64,000 nt of DNA from assembly GCA_020342235.1 (NCBI GenBank), contig CP073212.1, forward strand, positions 2,271,167 to 2,335,166, written 5' to 3'. The notes beneath the pieces were generated by a model, which saw nothing but the letters and a program-made list of their open reading frames with translations, did no database searches and was not told where the DNA came from. The position numbers and the translations under genes are program-made. This document shows positions 1 to 10,650 of this stretch, piece after piece (the stretch's first letter is position 1; each line of letters begins with the position of its first letter). Source of the stretch: Saccharomycopsis phalli (lineage: Eukaryota > Ascomycota > Saccharomycetes > Ascoideales > Saccharomycopsidaceae).

Positions 1-2
1 CT

Positions 3-2576
3 TCGGAGGATGATACTACAACTACTTCTGATGATCCTGCAACAACCACGTCTGATGATCCTGCAACAACTACGTCTGATGATCCTGCAACAACTACTTC
101 AAATGATCCTGCAACAACTACGTCTAATGATCCTGCAACAACTACGTCTAATGACACTGCAACAACTACTTCTAATGACACTGCAACAACTACGTCTAAT
201 GACACTGCAACAACTACATCAGGTGATACTGCAACAACTACTTCTAATGACACTGCAACAACTACTTCAAATGATCCTGCAACAACCACGTCTGATGATC
301 CTGCAACAACTACTTCAAATGATCCTGCAACAACTACGTCTGATGATCCTGCAACAACTACGTCTGATGACACTGCAGCAACTACTTCTAATGACACTGC
401 AACAACTACGTCTGATGATCCTGCAACAACTACGTCTAATGATCCTGCAACAACTACGTCTAATGATCCTGCAACAACTACGTCTAATGACACTGCAACA
501 ACTACTTCTAATGACACTGCAACAACTACTTCTAATGACACTGCAACAACTACTTCAAATGATCCTGCAACAACCACGTCTGATGATCCTGCAACAACTA
601 CGTCTAATGATCCTGCAACAACTACGTCTAATGATCCTGCAACAACTACATCAGGTGATACTGCAACAACTACTTCTAATGACACTGCAACAACTACTTC
701 AAATGATCCTGCAACAACCACGTCTGATGATCCTGCAACAACTACGTCTGATGATCCTGCAACAACTACTTCTAATGACACTGCAACAACTACTTCAAAT
801 GACACTGCAACAACTACTTCTAATAACACTGCAACAACTACGTCTGATGATCCTGCAACAACTACGTCTAATGATCCTGCAACAACTACATCAGGTGATA
901 CTGCAACAACTACTTCTAATGACACTGCAACAACTACTTCTAATAACACTGCAACAACTACGTCTGATGATCCTGGAACAACTACGTCTGATGACACTGC
1001 AGCAACTACTTCTAATGACACTGCAACAACTACGTCTGATGATCCTGCAACAACTACGTCTAATGATCCTGCAACAACTACGTCTAATGACACTGCAACA
1101 ACTACTTCTAATGACACTGCAACAACTACGTCTAATGACACTGCAACAACTACATCAGGTGATACTGCAACAACTACTTCTAATGACACTGCAACAACTA
1201 CTTCAAATGATCCTGCAACAACCACGTCTGATGATCCTGCAACAACTACGTCTAATGATCCTGCAACAACTACGTCTAATGATCCTGCAACAACTACATC
1301 AGGTGATACTGCAACAACTACTTCTAATGACACTGCAACAACTACTTCAAATGATCCTGCAACAACCACGTCTGATGATCCTGCAACAACTACGTCTGAT
1401 GATCCTGCAACAACTACTTCTAATGACACTGCAACAACTACTTCAAATGATCCTGCAACAACTACGTCTGATGATCCTGCAACAACTACGTCTGATGACA
1501 CTGCAGCAACTACTTCTAATGACACTGCAACAACTACGTCTGATGATCCTGCAACAACTACGTCTAATGATCCTGCAACAACTACGTCTAATGATCCTGC
1601 AACAACTACATCAGGTGATACTGCAACAACTACTTCTAATGACACTGCAACAACTACTTCAAATGATCCTGCAACAACCACGTCTGATGATCCTGCAACA
1701 ACTACGTCTGATGATCCTGCAACAACTACTTCTAATGACACTGCAACAACTACGTCTGATGATCCTGCAACAACTACTTCTAATGACACTGGAACAACTA
1801 CGTCTGATGATCCTGCAACAACTACTTCAAATGACACTGGAACAACTACATCTGATGATCCCGCAACAACGAAAACTCTTGCTCCTTTTCGGAATTCTAC
1901 AACTACTACTGGTTCCTCTTCACAAAAAGTTACTTCATCGCAAACAACTATTGTGATTACTTCTGACTGTGATAGTCAACCATGTCGTGTTGTGACAGTT
2001 ACTTCTGTTGTTCCATCGGTACCAAAACATGGTACTCCAACTGATGGGCTAGGTGATGGCTCGAACTCTGGGTCTGGATCAAATTCTGGCTCTGGTTCTG
2101 GTGCTGATGCTGGTTCTGTATCTAACTCACGTTCAGGTTCAGATTCTGACCCTAAGCCTGGTTCAGGTTCAGGCATTGGTTCTAACATTGGTTTCAACTC
2201 CGGTTCAGGTTCAGGTTCGGGTTCAGACTCTAACTCTGGTTCCAGCTCGGTGTCTAACACTGGTTCTTACACTGGTTCTGGCTTAGTTTCAAATCCTGTT
2301 TCGAGCACTGGTTCTGATTCTAACTCAAACTCCGGTTCTAACTCAGGTTCTAACTCAAACTCCGATTCTAACTCAAGTTCTATTTCTAACTCCGGTTCAG
2401 TCTCAGAATCTAGCTCTCCAAGCCGGCAAGGAGTAAAGTCTTCTACTACTTTATCCATATCTGTTGAATCACCAAGTTTGCCTGTTCTTGAATCCATTCA
2501 GCAATCGAACGCTGCCAAGAAAATACCCAATCCTTTTGGAGATTTGATTGCGTTGGTTATCAACCTTTCTTTATAA
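3..2576 (+). CDS. Repeat-rich cell-wall protein, 5' end outside window
   Basis: The frame is open from the left edge to TAA at 2574-2576 (857 codons visible); the start lies upstream of the window. About 77 copies of an 8-residue Ser/Thr/Asn/Asp-Pro-Ala unit (24 bp; [16 protein letters not shown]) occupy roughly codons 7-622. Then come a short Thr/Ser linker, a two-cysteine motif (SDCDSQPC followed by VVTVTSVVP), a Ser-Gly-Asn low-complexity stretch, and a C-terminal tail with [10 protein letters not shown] followed by ten mostly hydrophobic residues. The tail and two-Cys motif recur in the proteins at 7068 and 15170, which fixes this frame as the real one. The tail resembles a GPI-attachment signal: small residues, a basic spacer, then a hydrophobic end. 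A heavily O-glycosylated wall protein or adhesin is inferred; no ligand-binding domain is visible. Confidence 0.85.
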   Translation, partial: SEDDTTTTSDDPATTTSDDPATTTSDDPATTTSNDPATTTSNDPATTTSNDTATTTSNDTATTTSNDTATTTSGDTATTTSNDTATTTSNDPATTTSDDPATTTSNDPATTTSDDPATTTSDDTAATTSNDTATTTSDDPATTTSNDPATTTSNDPATTTSNDTATTTSNDTATTTSNDTATTTSNDPATTTSDDPATTTSNDPATTTSNDPATTTSGDTATTTSNDTATTTSNDPATTTSDDPATTTSDDPATTTSNDTATTTSNDTATTTSNNTATTTSDDPATTTSNDPATTTSGDTATTTSNDTATTTSNNTATTTSDDPGTTTSDDTAATTSNDTATTTSDDPATTTSNDPATTTSNDTATTTSNDTATTTSNDTATTTSGDTATTTSNDTATTTSNDPATTTSDDPATTTSNDPATTTSNDPATTTSGDTATTTSNDTATTTSNDPATTTSDDPATTTSDDPATTTSNDTATTTSNDPATTTSDDPATTTSDDTAATTSNDTATTTSDDPATTTSNDPATTTSNDPATTTSGDTATTTSNDTATTTSNDPATTTSDDPATTTSDDPATTTSNDTATTTSDDPATTTSNDTGTTTSDDPATTTSNDTGTTTSDDPATTKTLAPFRNSTTTTGSSSQKVTSSQTTIVITSDCDSQPCRVVTVTSVVPSVPKHGTPTDGLGDGSNSGSGSNSGSGSGADAGSVSNSRSGSDSDPKPGSGSGIGSNIGFNSGSGSGSGSDSNSGSSSVSNTGSYTGSGLVSNPVSSTGSDSNSNSGSNSGSNSNSDSNSSSISNSGSVSESSSPSRQGVKSSTTLSISVESPSLPVLESIQQSNAAKKIPNPFGDLIALVINLSL
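24..1870 (+). repeat. 24-bp coding tandem repeat, about 77 units
   Basis: Consensus unit is close to TCTAATGATCCTGCAACAAC plus TACG. Subtypes (AAT/GAT, GATCCT/GACACT, an ATCAGGTGATACT variant) recur in the same order in larger blocks of about 8-12 units, for example near 640-780, 880-960, 1150-1250, 1290-1400 and 1600-1720. This implies block duplication rather than single-unit slippage. All units stay in frame. Confidence 0.9.
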
Positions 2577-2890
2577 ATGAATGACTAAGTTTTATTATTG
2601 TTGTTAAAAAGTTCCTGGTAGTTTACCTTTAATAATAGCATGAATGTGAAACAAACTAAATTAATTATATATATAAATATCATGTCTTTATTTAGCTTTT
2701 AGGTGGCTCATACCGATGCAAGATCAAAGTGCACCAAGACAAAACCAAGCTCCTTCTTACGGAAATTATGCTAGTATTTTATCAATTTTGTTTGTCTTTG
2801 GCAATTGTGCCTCTACCTTTTATCCGTTGAGCTTTATCTTTTTCCGAAATAACCAATTTACAGCTGATAACTAATTCCAATAGGCCTTAG
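2577..2890. other. Intergenic, no gene seen
   Basis: AT-rich sequence following the wall-protein gene. I see no coding region or recognisable element here. Confidence 0.6.
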
Positions 2891-2899
2891 TTATTCTCT

Positions 2900-3005
2900 G
2901 ATGAGAGATTATTTCATTCCCTTTTCAAGTATAAATAGTTCGACTTTTCTCTGAATTGTCAAGCGAATATATTTTAGCTATTTTACCAACTTCGTATCCT
3001 AGTTT
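2900..3005 (+). repeat. LTR-like remnant, family D
   Basis: Contains CAAGTATAAATAG and GCGAATATATTTTAGCTATT, shared in order with copies near 32500, 33240, 34960 and 37990. A TATA box followed about 50 bp later by the conserved block suggests the promoter half of an LTR. Ends are not resolved. Confidence 0.5.
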
Positions 3006-3904
3006 GTTGAGGTTGAACACTACGAGTAAGTCACTGATACCCTCCTGACATATCGAATAGAATCAAGCCAAAAACGGTGCATAACTACTCTAAAACGGAC
3101 TGGTTAAAGGTACGTGCAATACTAGACAAGCGTCGGTTCGCAAGCGCCATCCACACAGAGGATGAATTAAACAGGGTATCCGCCAAGTTAACTCAGACTC
3201 TAAGGCAACTAATTGACAGAAACACTCCGATGAAACTAGTAAATAGCCGTTCAAAAAGGTGGTTCACTCAAGAAGTCAGAGACGCGTATCGAACTGTCAC
3301 TAGCCTCGCAATGGACGATCCAGAACGAAGCAATGCTCAAAATGCCTTTCAGGAAACTGTTCAAAAAGCCAAATCCAAGTGCTGGAATGATTTCCTACTC
3401 AAGTTGGATCACACCACCATCTGGACTGCTTACCGATACACAAACCCAGCAAAGCGCCATAGAATGATGAAACTGTACGAGGAACAACACGAAGCCTTCG
3501 GCAAAACCTTTTACCACAGATTACCGTGGGTGAGAGCCTCACGCCAGCTTCATTCCAACCGCACAACACTCATTGGGACGACATCGAACCAATAACGAAG
3601 GAGGAAATATTCAACACCATCAGATACCTAAAGCTCAAAAAAGCCCCAGGTCCTGACCAACTTACCGTTGGTCAAATCAGGGAGCTTTGGCAGGGGAAAG
3701 CCTTCTCTGACCAGTTGGAATTGATCTACAACGCGTGCCTCAAACTTGGAGCATTCCCCACACAGTGGAAAACTAGCATCACGGTAGTAATCCCGAAACC
3801 AGGAAAAGCCAATTATGAGACACCAAAATCATTTCAACCAATCAGCTTACTCAATATACTTGGGAAAATCTTCGAGTCAATCATGACCCAAAGATTGGTC
3901 GCCA

Positions 3905-3938
3905 GGGGGCAGGAGGTTTGGGGGGGCAGGAGGTTTGG
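3905..3938 (+). repeat. Perfect 17-bp tandem duplication at SINE 5' end
   Basis: GGGGGCAGGAGGTTTGG occurs twice head to tail (3905-3921, 3922-3938). The second copy supplies the 5' strand of the tRNA-like acceptor stem. GCCCC at 4013-4017 directly follows the 3' strand. Confidence 0.85.
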
Positions 3939-4392
3939 CCGAATGGAAAACACCTCATGCCTTATGGAGGGCGCATCATGAGGTAGTTACCGGGTTCGAG
4001 CCCCACCAAACCGCCCCAATACTCAAGAAAGTCTCCAGAAAGAGCACACTACGCCTCAGAAGGGCAATACAAGGAAGTCTCGCAAACGAGCAATGAACGA
4101 CCCCGACGAGTCGTGCGCCCATCGTCACGAGATTCAGCGGCCGGATAGCGCCGGCATTTAGCCGAAGGATGGCCAGGCTTCTCGCATAACCAATAGCCAG
4201 TCACGTTAAACCACTAACAACACTGCTCCCATTGAAGTTTTTCAGCCCATATAACCGTTTAGGGTTATAAAGGGTTTTCTTCAATAGAATGCTGCCTCAG
4301 GATGTTCCTGAGTGAAAATATATCTGTCGAATCACCGTGTTTCCGGAGACAATATATAGCTAAATACAGAACTAAATATACTTAACTTAACT
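3905..4392 (+). mobile_element. tRNA-derived SINE inserted in the LINE
   Basis: The 488-bp insertion is flanked by a perfect 10-bp target duplication TTGGTCGCCA (3895-3904 and 4393-4402) that splits the LINE coding frame. The 5' part is tRNA-like (3932-4012). A box TGGCCGAATGG lies at 3936-3946, B box GGTTCGAGCC at 3993-4002, and a perfect 7-bp acceptor stem pairs GGTTTGG (3932-3938) with CCAAACC (4006-4012). The 3' half (about 4129-4375) matches the LINE's own 3' end (about 5640-5872), including CTGCCTCAGGATGTTCCTGA and GGAGACAATATATAGCTAAA. Pol III transcription and mobilisation in trans by the LINE are inferred from the classical SINE layout. Confidence 0.9.
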
Positions 4393-5899
4393 TTGGTCGC
4401 CAAAATCCAACTCCCATCTTACCAATTTGGGGGGCGCAAAGGTTACTGCGCAACGGATGCGGTTACAACCTTAGTAAATAATCTCAAGGTCCATGCCCAG
4501 ACTCACCTCATGGACAACCAGAAAATGCCACTAAACCACTCCAATCACTCTGGAGCAGTCCTAGTTGACATTGAAGGTGCCTTCAACAACATGAGCCACC
4601 CGATCCTACTACAAAAGATGCAGGCCGTCGGAGCTCCACCCGAGATAATCAATTGGACTAGCAACTTCCTTCAAAACCGAAGCACTCAGCTAAAAATTGA
4701 TGGACAGTTATCAGACCAGCACCTCCCCGTTACGTTCGGAGTCCCACAAGGCTCTCCAATCTCTCCAATCCTCTTCATGATCTACACCCACGACCTCTAC
4801 AACCGGCTTTAGCGGAAAGGGGCAGTGGCCCTAGGATTCATTGACGACATTACAATTGTCAAAACGGGATCCCGTGGCGATATTGAGCATACCCTTCAGC
4901 GATGCTTACAGGAATGCCATCAATGGGGTCAAGAGAATTTCACAAGCTTTGACTATGGCCCGAAACTACAATACATACGATTCTTCCCGAATCGAGGACG
5001 GTTACCGAACTGTGAATCCAGCCTCCAGCTTCCGGACGGAGGACGAAAGGAGGAAACCAACGAGGTCAAGTTATTAGGCATTACCCTTGATTCAAGACTC
5101 AGCTTCAGGAGCCATCTAAAACAAACATTGTCCAAGATGCGCCGTACTGCTGAACAAATAAGGTACTTAAGCCGAATGACACGAGGAACCACGGGACGCA
5201 CCACGATAATATTGTTCAAAACGTGTGCAGTCCCAATCATATCGTATGGACTCGAGGTGTTCTATAACAGCATGACAAAAACCCAATGGGGTCAGGTCAG
5301 TGTGATATTCAACTCAATCCTACGGCTGGCTCTAGGCCTCCTCAGACCCACATCCACCCCGATCATCTATATCGAAAGTGGTATTCCACCACCAACGATC
5401 CTACTCAAGTCCTTGGCAATAATGAAATCCATGAGATGGTTCATGAATACATGACCCAAAGTGCAAACGATGCAGAATTCACTCCCGCTCCATCATACAT
5501 AACCTCCAATGTCCAGAGCTCTTAGAAGCTCGAATTCTATCACGCATTGATGACATACTAGATTCCACCCATGGCATACACAATACGCTTGGAAAAGTGT
5601 TTGCGAATCGGTTCATGAGTTTAGTTTTACCAGAACATGATGAGATTCAGCGGTCACATTCGACAACAAGGGTGACCAGGCTTCTTACGCAATCAATACA
5701 AGCACTACCTATCAACAATATGACTGCTCTCATTGAAGCTTTTAATCCCAAGCAACTAAATGAGGGTTGACAAAGGGTTTTCTTCAACAGCAATGCTGCC
5801 TCAGGATGTTCCTGAGTGAAACTATATCTGTTGAATAACCGTAATGCCGGAGACAATATATAGCTAAATACAAATATAAATATTATTATTATTATTATA

Positions 5900-7067
5900 A
5901 CCGTTGTGGAGCCTTCTTGGAATGAATCACGATGCCGTGCATCAGGTGATTAATATTGCAATCTTCAGTTAGTTGATTTCATCGTAAACCTCCTTCACCA
6001 ACACTATAAACCTTATATATCACATTTCTACGCATGTATTACCTAACGCTTATTAATAACGATTAAATATGCTTACTATCGCAGGGTAAAGAAATGCGGA
6101 AGAACCCCTTTAGAATTGTAAAATGGCTGTTAAATGCATTTCTATGCATAGAAGCCATTTGATGGCTCGGATAATGATAACGTACATGGGAATATATTAA
6201 TACAACAGATCAGCCTATTTTCATACTATTCAACATTGTATCTGGTTGAATTTTTGATGCTTGGCAATTTCTTAAGCAGTATATTTCCTTCGATCCGGTA
6301 TCTTTTCAAGTAATGCCATATATGTAAATATTAGAGTCCATACAACTGCAGATGGGGTAATATTCTTATTTTCATTTGATTCCGCTTTAAGAAATTGAAT
6401 TCACACTTGGATGCATATGAAGTTTATGACAAGGGAATAATGGATATTAAATTTATTAAAAGGAAAGAGCGTTTGACATGTGAAGATTTTCCGATACTGG
6501 ATCTGTATCTGGTTATTTGTGAATATTAAGAATGCGATTTTACTATAACAGAACCTAGTTCATGTGGAAGTAGAACAAGACAATAGAAACTAGAATTTGA
6601 TATAGGCATGGAAAATAGAGATTACACTGGCTGTGGTTCTGTTGACCAGTTCCTTGCCTACTAGTAGCAGTCACATTGGGGCACTAGCTAGGACTATTTT
6701 AAATTGAAATATTTCTTTTATGGCTCGTAAAAATTTTTAGAGTTTAAAAGTAAATATGAAAATTACTTTGTGTACCATGTATTTGAAATTAATTACAGCC
6801 AAAGTACGGAATACGCAATCTCAAATTATCAAAGAAGCAAGATGCCACTATAAGAAAGATATTCATTCTGATTTCATCACTCATTCATTACTATTTTAGT
6901 ATCCTTGCGATGTCCTGTTAGAGTGTTATAACGGCATGCAAGGGTGAATTCTTGCATTATGACACAGATGCTTTTCCGGCATTAATAGAAGAGAGTTCGT
7001 TTTCGAGAATGTCTATACCTGAATACTATTTAAAACTACTAGTCGGGAGATTCTTGTTTAACCAAAT
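5900..7067. other. Intergenic, no gene seen
   Basis: About 1.2 kb of AT-rich DNA between the LINE tail and the wall-protein gene at 7068. No open frame or tRNA is recognisable. It should include the 7068 promoter; the best TATA-like run I see is TATTTAAA near 7026. Confidence 0.5.
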
Positions 7068-9146
7068 ATGATTCTTTCAGCTTTACTGCTATTGTACCAA
7101 TTGGCTTTTACTGTTGCCTCTAGACCAGATTCATCACCAAATAACTTGATTTCAATTATCGATACTTCTTTTGGCAAAAGAAATGCTTTAGCGAAATATT
7201 CATCCTCTGTCACATCTTCAGCACTTTCTATGGCTTCCGAAGCTGCACTGAGCCTTGCCTTAGCTCAAACAACTACCGTCAGCATGAATTTTTCCAAGTT
7301 TACTCAGAGTGCTTTAGACGATGCGTCTCTGGAAGTAACAAATGTATACTTGTCCGATACCCTTGAAGCAAGCGCAGCATCTGATGCCGCATCTTCAGCA
7401 CTATCACTGGTTGTTGCTGGTGAAACAACTGCGGAAGCCACCGTTGCACTCAGTACTGATTATGTTGCCTCAGCTACAGTGACACCTGCTTCTGCACGTG
7501 CATTTATCGGTATTGGTGTTGGTATAGCTGAGATAGATCTTGATTTTGGTAACGGCGTCATTTCCACCATTGCATGTACTACAAGTGTGACACTCACTGT
7601 TGTAACAGATATTAGCTCTACTATTTCTGCTACTGTTACTGAAACTGTTGAAAATACTGCTACAGGATGGGCTACTAATACTGCCAGTTCAATGGCTTCA
7701 TCTTTTGGAACTTTACTGGCCTCCGAGCTTAGCTCTCTAGTCGCAGAAAGTTTGGCATCCACTTTCTCAGACCAGGTTTCATCTTCTGCTGCCGAAAGTG
7801 CTTCCTCATTAGCATCCGAAAGTGCTTCTTCCTTAGCAACAGCAGCTGCTACAGATTCTGAAGTCACCACTACAGCTACAGCTACAGTTTCAACTAGTAC
7901 TGAATCAACGTACACCAATACTGTGACTCAAACGGTTATGCAAGATGCTACTGCCACAATACTGAGACTAGGATTTTTAATGGAAGCAAACCCATTCAAG
8001 AGAGACTTGGGTAAGAGAGATGATATTGGTGATGTTATTACTGTCACAACTACTACACCGGTTGTTGTTACCGTACCTGTCACTATTCCGTTTACATTTG
8101 ACAATTTCGTTGTTGCAAGTGCCGTGGCTTCAGCACTGCCAACAATAACTACTCCGGAGGACAATACTAAAACTACCACTCCGGAGGATGATACTACAAC
8201 TACTACGCCAGAGGATAATACTACAACTACTACTCCAGAGAATGATACCACAACTACTACTCCAGAGGATGATACTAAACCTACTACTCCGGAGGACAAT
8301 ACTACAACCACTACTCCGGTGTTCAATAGTACAACTACTACTCCGGAGTACAACACTACAACTACTACTCCAGAGGATGATACTACAACTACTCCTCCGG
8401 AGGATAATACTACAACTACTGCTCCAGAGGACGGTACTACAACTACTGCTCCGGAGTACAATACTACAACTACTACTCCGGAGGATGATACTAAAACTAT
8501 CACCTCAGAAGATGACACTACAACTACTTCAAATGATCCTGGATTGACAGTTCTGTCCAAATTTCAGAATTCTACAACTTCTATTTGTTTTTCTTCACAA
8601 ACAGCCATTTCTTTGCAAACAATCATTGTGACAACTTCTGACTGCGATACTCGACCATGTCATGTTGTGACAGTTACATCTGTTATTCCATGGGTACCAG
8701 AACATGGTACTCCAACTGATGTGCCAGGTGATGGCTCGAACTCTGGGTCTGGGTCTAATTCAGATGCTGGCTCTGGTTCCAATACAGGTTCCAACTCCGG
8801 TACTGGTTCTAGCACTGGCTCTGGTGCTGATTCTAACTCCGGTTCTAACACTGGGCCTGGATCTAACTCTGGGTCTAGATCTAACTCTGAGACTATTTCT
8901 AATTCTGGATTAAACACTGACTCTGGTTCAGAATCTAACTCTTATTCAAACACATGTTCTAACTCTAGTTCTGACTCTAGATCCAACTCTCCAACCTCAC
9001 AAGCACCTGATATTTCTACTTTATCTTCGTCAGTTCAGTTGCAAAGTTCTCAAGTCATTGCGTCATTTCAACATGCCAATACTGCAAAGAAAATACCTAT
9101 TCCATTTCAAGACTTAATTATATTTGCCATCAACCTTGCATTATGA
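7068..9146 (+). CDS. Secreted Ser/Thr-rich wall protein with PED-Thr repeats
   Basis: 692 aa from ATG 7068. Residues 1-18 form a signal peptide (MILSALLLLYQLAFTVAS). Residues 20-300 are Ala/Ser/Thr-rich. Two Lys-Arg dibasic sites near residues 310-320 (NPFKRDLGKRDD) look like Kex2 sites. Residues about 361-487 are a 9-residue repeat (PEDNTTTTT variants), followed by the two-cysteine motif SDCDTRPC with VVTVTSVIP (about 524-543), a Ser-Gly-Asn stretch (about 555-640), and the C-terminal tail NTAKKIPIPFQDL with a hydrophobic end. The layout matches the partial protein ending at 2576, so the two are paralogues. GPI-type anchorage and heavy O-glycosylation are inferred. Function in adhesion is plausible but no binding domain is visible. 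Confidence 0.88.
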   Translation: MILSALLLLYQLAFTVASRPDSSPNNLISIIDTSFGKRNALAKYSSSVTSSALSMASEAALSLALAQTTTVSMNFSKFTQSALDDASLEVTNVYLSDTLEASAASDAASSALSLVVAGETTAEATVALSTDYVASATVTPASARAFIGIGVGIAEIDLDFGNGVISTIACTTSVTLTVVTDISSTISATVTETVENTATGWATNTASSMASSFGTLLASELSSLVAESLASTFSDQVSSSAAESASSLASESASSLATAAATDSEVTTTATATVSTSTESTYTNTVTQTVMQDATATILRLGFLMEANPFKRDLGKRDDIGDVITVTTTTPVVVTVPVTIPFTFDNFVVASAVASALPTITTPEDNTKTTTPEDDTTTTTPEDNTTTTTPENDTTTTTPEDDTKPTTPEDNTTTTTPVFNSTTTTPEYNTTTTTPEDDTTTTPPEDNTTTTAPEDGTTTTAPEYNTTTTTPEDDTKTITSEDDTTTTSNDPGLTVLSKFQNSTTSICFSSQTAISLQTIIVTTSDCDTRPCHVVTVTSVIPWVPEHGTPTDVPGDGSNSGSGSNSDAGSGSNTGSNSGTGSSTGSGADSNSGSNTGPGSNSGSRSNSETISNSGLNTDSGSESNSYSNTCSNSSSDSRSNSPTSQAPDISTLSSSVQLQSSQVIASFQHANTAKKIPIPFQDLIIFAINLAL
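8151..8530 (+). repeat. 27-bp coding tandem repeat, about 14 units
   Basis: Units encode PED(D/N)TTTTT with variants such as PVFNSTTTT and PEYNTTTTT. The unit is one residue longer than the 24-bp unit of the paralogue at 1-2576, so the arrays either arose separately or diverged in unit length. Confidence 0.85.
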
Positions 9147-9220
9147 GCAAATCGCAAAATTTTATTAGCTTGAAGACTAGTTTTTCATCTGTCGCAGAGT
9201 TTTCTTTCGACGACTACATA

Positions 9221-9318
9221 GCAGCACCGTCCTTAGTCTTCGACGGCGAAGTATAAATCTCCTATAGGAGCCTAGTATAGCTATAGCCTTAAATAAATAT
9301 TATTATTATTATTATTAT
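9221..9318 (+). mobile_element. LINE-type 3' tail, second tail class
   Basis: Sequence starting CACCGTCCTTAGTC and ending AGTATAGCTATAG, AAATAAA and seven ATT units. Both ends match the 3' end of the LINE remnant at 37251-37338, and the two ends also occur around the block at 43227-43595. Interpreted as a very short 5'-truncated retroinsertion about 75 bp after the wall-protein stop codon. Confidence 0.6.
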
Positions 9319-9640
9319 GCTATGATGGACTATACGTACTTGCGTAGTGCACTACTTGCTGTGCATATCCTACATGGCAAATACCTGCTGATTTGACACA
9401 CGTGAGTGTATCCAAGCACAAAAATTCAGAGGTCCCATAAATGCGAAATATGAACTAAAAATGTGTATGAATTGTTCTGCACACAGGTTATCTACGAAGG
9501 ATCCTTCAAACCCAAAGCAAACTGGTAATGCCTTTATCAGCAGCGTTGGGCACTGTTAAAAATATTCTCAGATCTATTAGGTAGAGAAGAATATTCTCCT
9601 TTAGGCTTTAATAATCAGATACAGTAGTGTGGGTTGGTAT
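9319..9640. other. Intergenic, nothing recognised
   Basis: No gene or known element is visible between the tail insertion and the next LINE copy. Confidence 0.5.
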
Positions 9641-10650
9641 GATTATAATTATAATAATCATTATTATTGTCTCTCGATACACAATGATTCGACGAATATA
9701 TTCTCATTCAGGAAAATCCTGAGGCAGCATTACTGTTGAAGAAAACCCTCTGTCAACCCTCACTTGGTTGCTTGGGATTAAAAACTTCAATGGGAGCAGT
9801 CATATTGTTGGTACTCAGTGCTTGTATTGACTGTGTAAGAAGCCTGGTCACCCTTGTTGTCCAATGCGACTGCTGAATCTCATTATGTGTTGGATGAGTC
9901 TTGCTCCAACACGTTCTGGTAAAACTTAATGAGTTTGTGGACTGATTTTTGGTCGGCAAACACTTTTCCAAGTGTATTGTGTATGCCATGAGTGGAATCT
10001 AGTATTTCATCAATGTCCGATATATTCCAGCTAAGAGCTCTGGATGAAGATCATTTATAATGGTTATCATATATAATGGAGGGAGATTATGTTCCACATC
10101 TTTTGCATTTCGGGTCTTTATTGCCAAATAGATTGATGAACAAGCCTGTAGGAGAAATGGTTCCTTGATATCATCAGTTGTTGCAATATCTAAAGACCCT
10201 TACAGTCTGAAACAACGGATTAAATCTCCCTTAGTGCATGGCTTGACTCTGGGTAGTACGACAAACAGCATAGCCTGGTTATGATAGGTCGTTTGAAACT
10301 AATTGTCAGATCCAAGCACTTAGCCGCATCACTTACAGATCTCGATGACGCACTACACTAATATTGTCTAAGACATACACAGTACCTCTTGTCCACTACG
10401 GACTGGAAGTCATCTATGACATGTCAAACCCCAAATATAAACCATCAGAGATTTTCTAGAATATTTCATTTCAAACGACACAAGGTATTCTAGAGCTTTC
10501 TTTAGGCAGAATCCTCAACATTGCAGCAAAATCACACCAGATCCAGCTACACCTAAGACGCATTACCATTGATAGATGCATCCAATGGTTTATCAAGATC
10601 AATTCACAAAATACGCTCAAAAGAAAAGCACTAATAAATAGTGCAAGGGG
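9641..10650 (-). mobile_element. Decayed LINE copy with 5' inversion
   Basis: On the minus strand, 10175 down to 9641 matches LINE positions about 5440-5899, including the C-terminal coding block (9753-9989), CTGCCTCAGGATTTTCCTGA and an ATT/AAT-rich tail. Adjacent to it, about 10300-10650 matches LINE positions about 5160-5460 but on the plus strand (PLVHYGLEVIYD corresponds to PIISYGLEVFYN). Neighbouring parts of the LINE are therefore joined in opposite orientations, the signature of a 5'-inverted insertion. Many stops make it inactive. Confidence 0.7.

Larger units (their letters stand above)
3077..5769 (+). pseudogene. LINE ORF2 remnant (reverse transcriptase)
   Basis: Four coding blocks in order (3077-3540, 3530-3894, 4403-4812, 4813-5454) plus a C-terminal block to 5769 (HDEIQRSHSTTRVTRLLTQ and following). 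The last block is also found antisense at 9753-9989 and sense near 56790-56921, confirming it is coding in the source element. The catalytic Asp pair (FIDD) and the upstream palm Asp (VDIEGAF) are intact, so inactivation is by frame damage and insertion, not loss of active-site residues. Confidence 0.85.
3010..5899 (+). mobile_element. LINE (non-LTR retrotransposon), 5'-truncated and inactive
   Basis: The order of conserved blocks is that of a LINE ORF2. A region upstream of RT lies at 3077-3540. RT fingers follow at 3590-3890 (LKLKKAPGPDQLT, then VIPKPGKANYE, then QPISLLNILGKIFE). RT palm is at 4395-4812 (YQFGGRKGYCATDAV, VDIEGAFNNMSH, GVPQGSPISPILF), and the FIDD catalytic box is at about 4837-4848. 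Thumb and C-terminal region run to a stop at about 5769, followed by a 3' UTR and a TTA-repeat tail at 5877-5899. The endonuclease domain is missing (5' truncation). The copy is dead: a frameshift near 3530, the SINE insertion at 3905-4392, an in-frame TAG at 4810-4812 and further frame loss after 5454. No target duplication was found. Clade (Tad-, Jockey- or L1-like) cannot be settled by eye. Confidence 0.9.

Noticed and set aside
1-1870. CRISPR-like direct repeats
   Set aside because: Contiguous coding repeats without unique spacers, in a eukaryotic genome.
10-1956. 648-codon Leu/Gln-rich open frame with ATG
   Set aside because: It is another reading of the in-frame 24-bp repeat. The frame starting at 3 joins the conserved cysteine motif and tail, so it is the real one.
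1976-2497. Glu/Pro-rich antisense frames over the Ser-Gly region
   Set aside because: Complement of a biased sense sequence. The same shadows appear at 7928-8560, 8660-8917 and 15901-16341.
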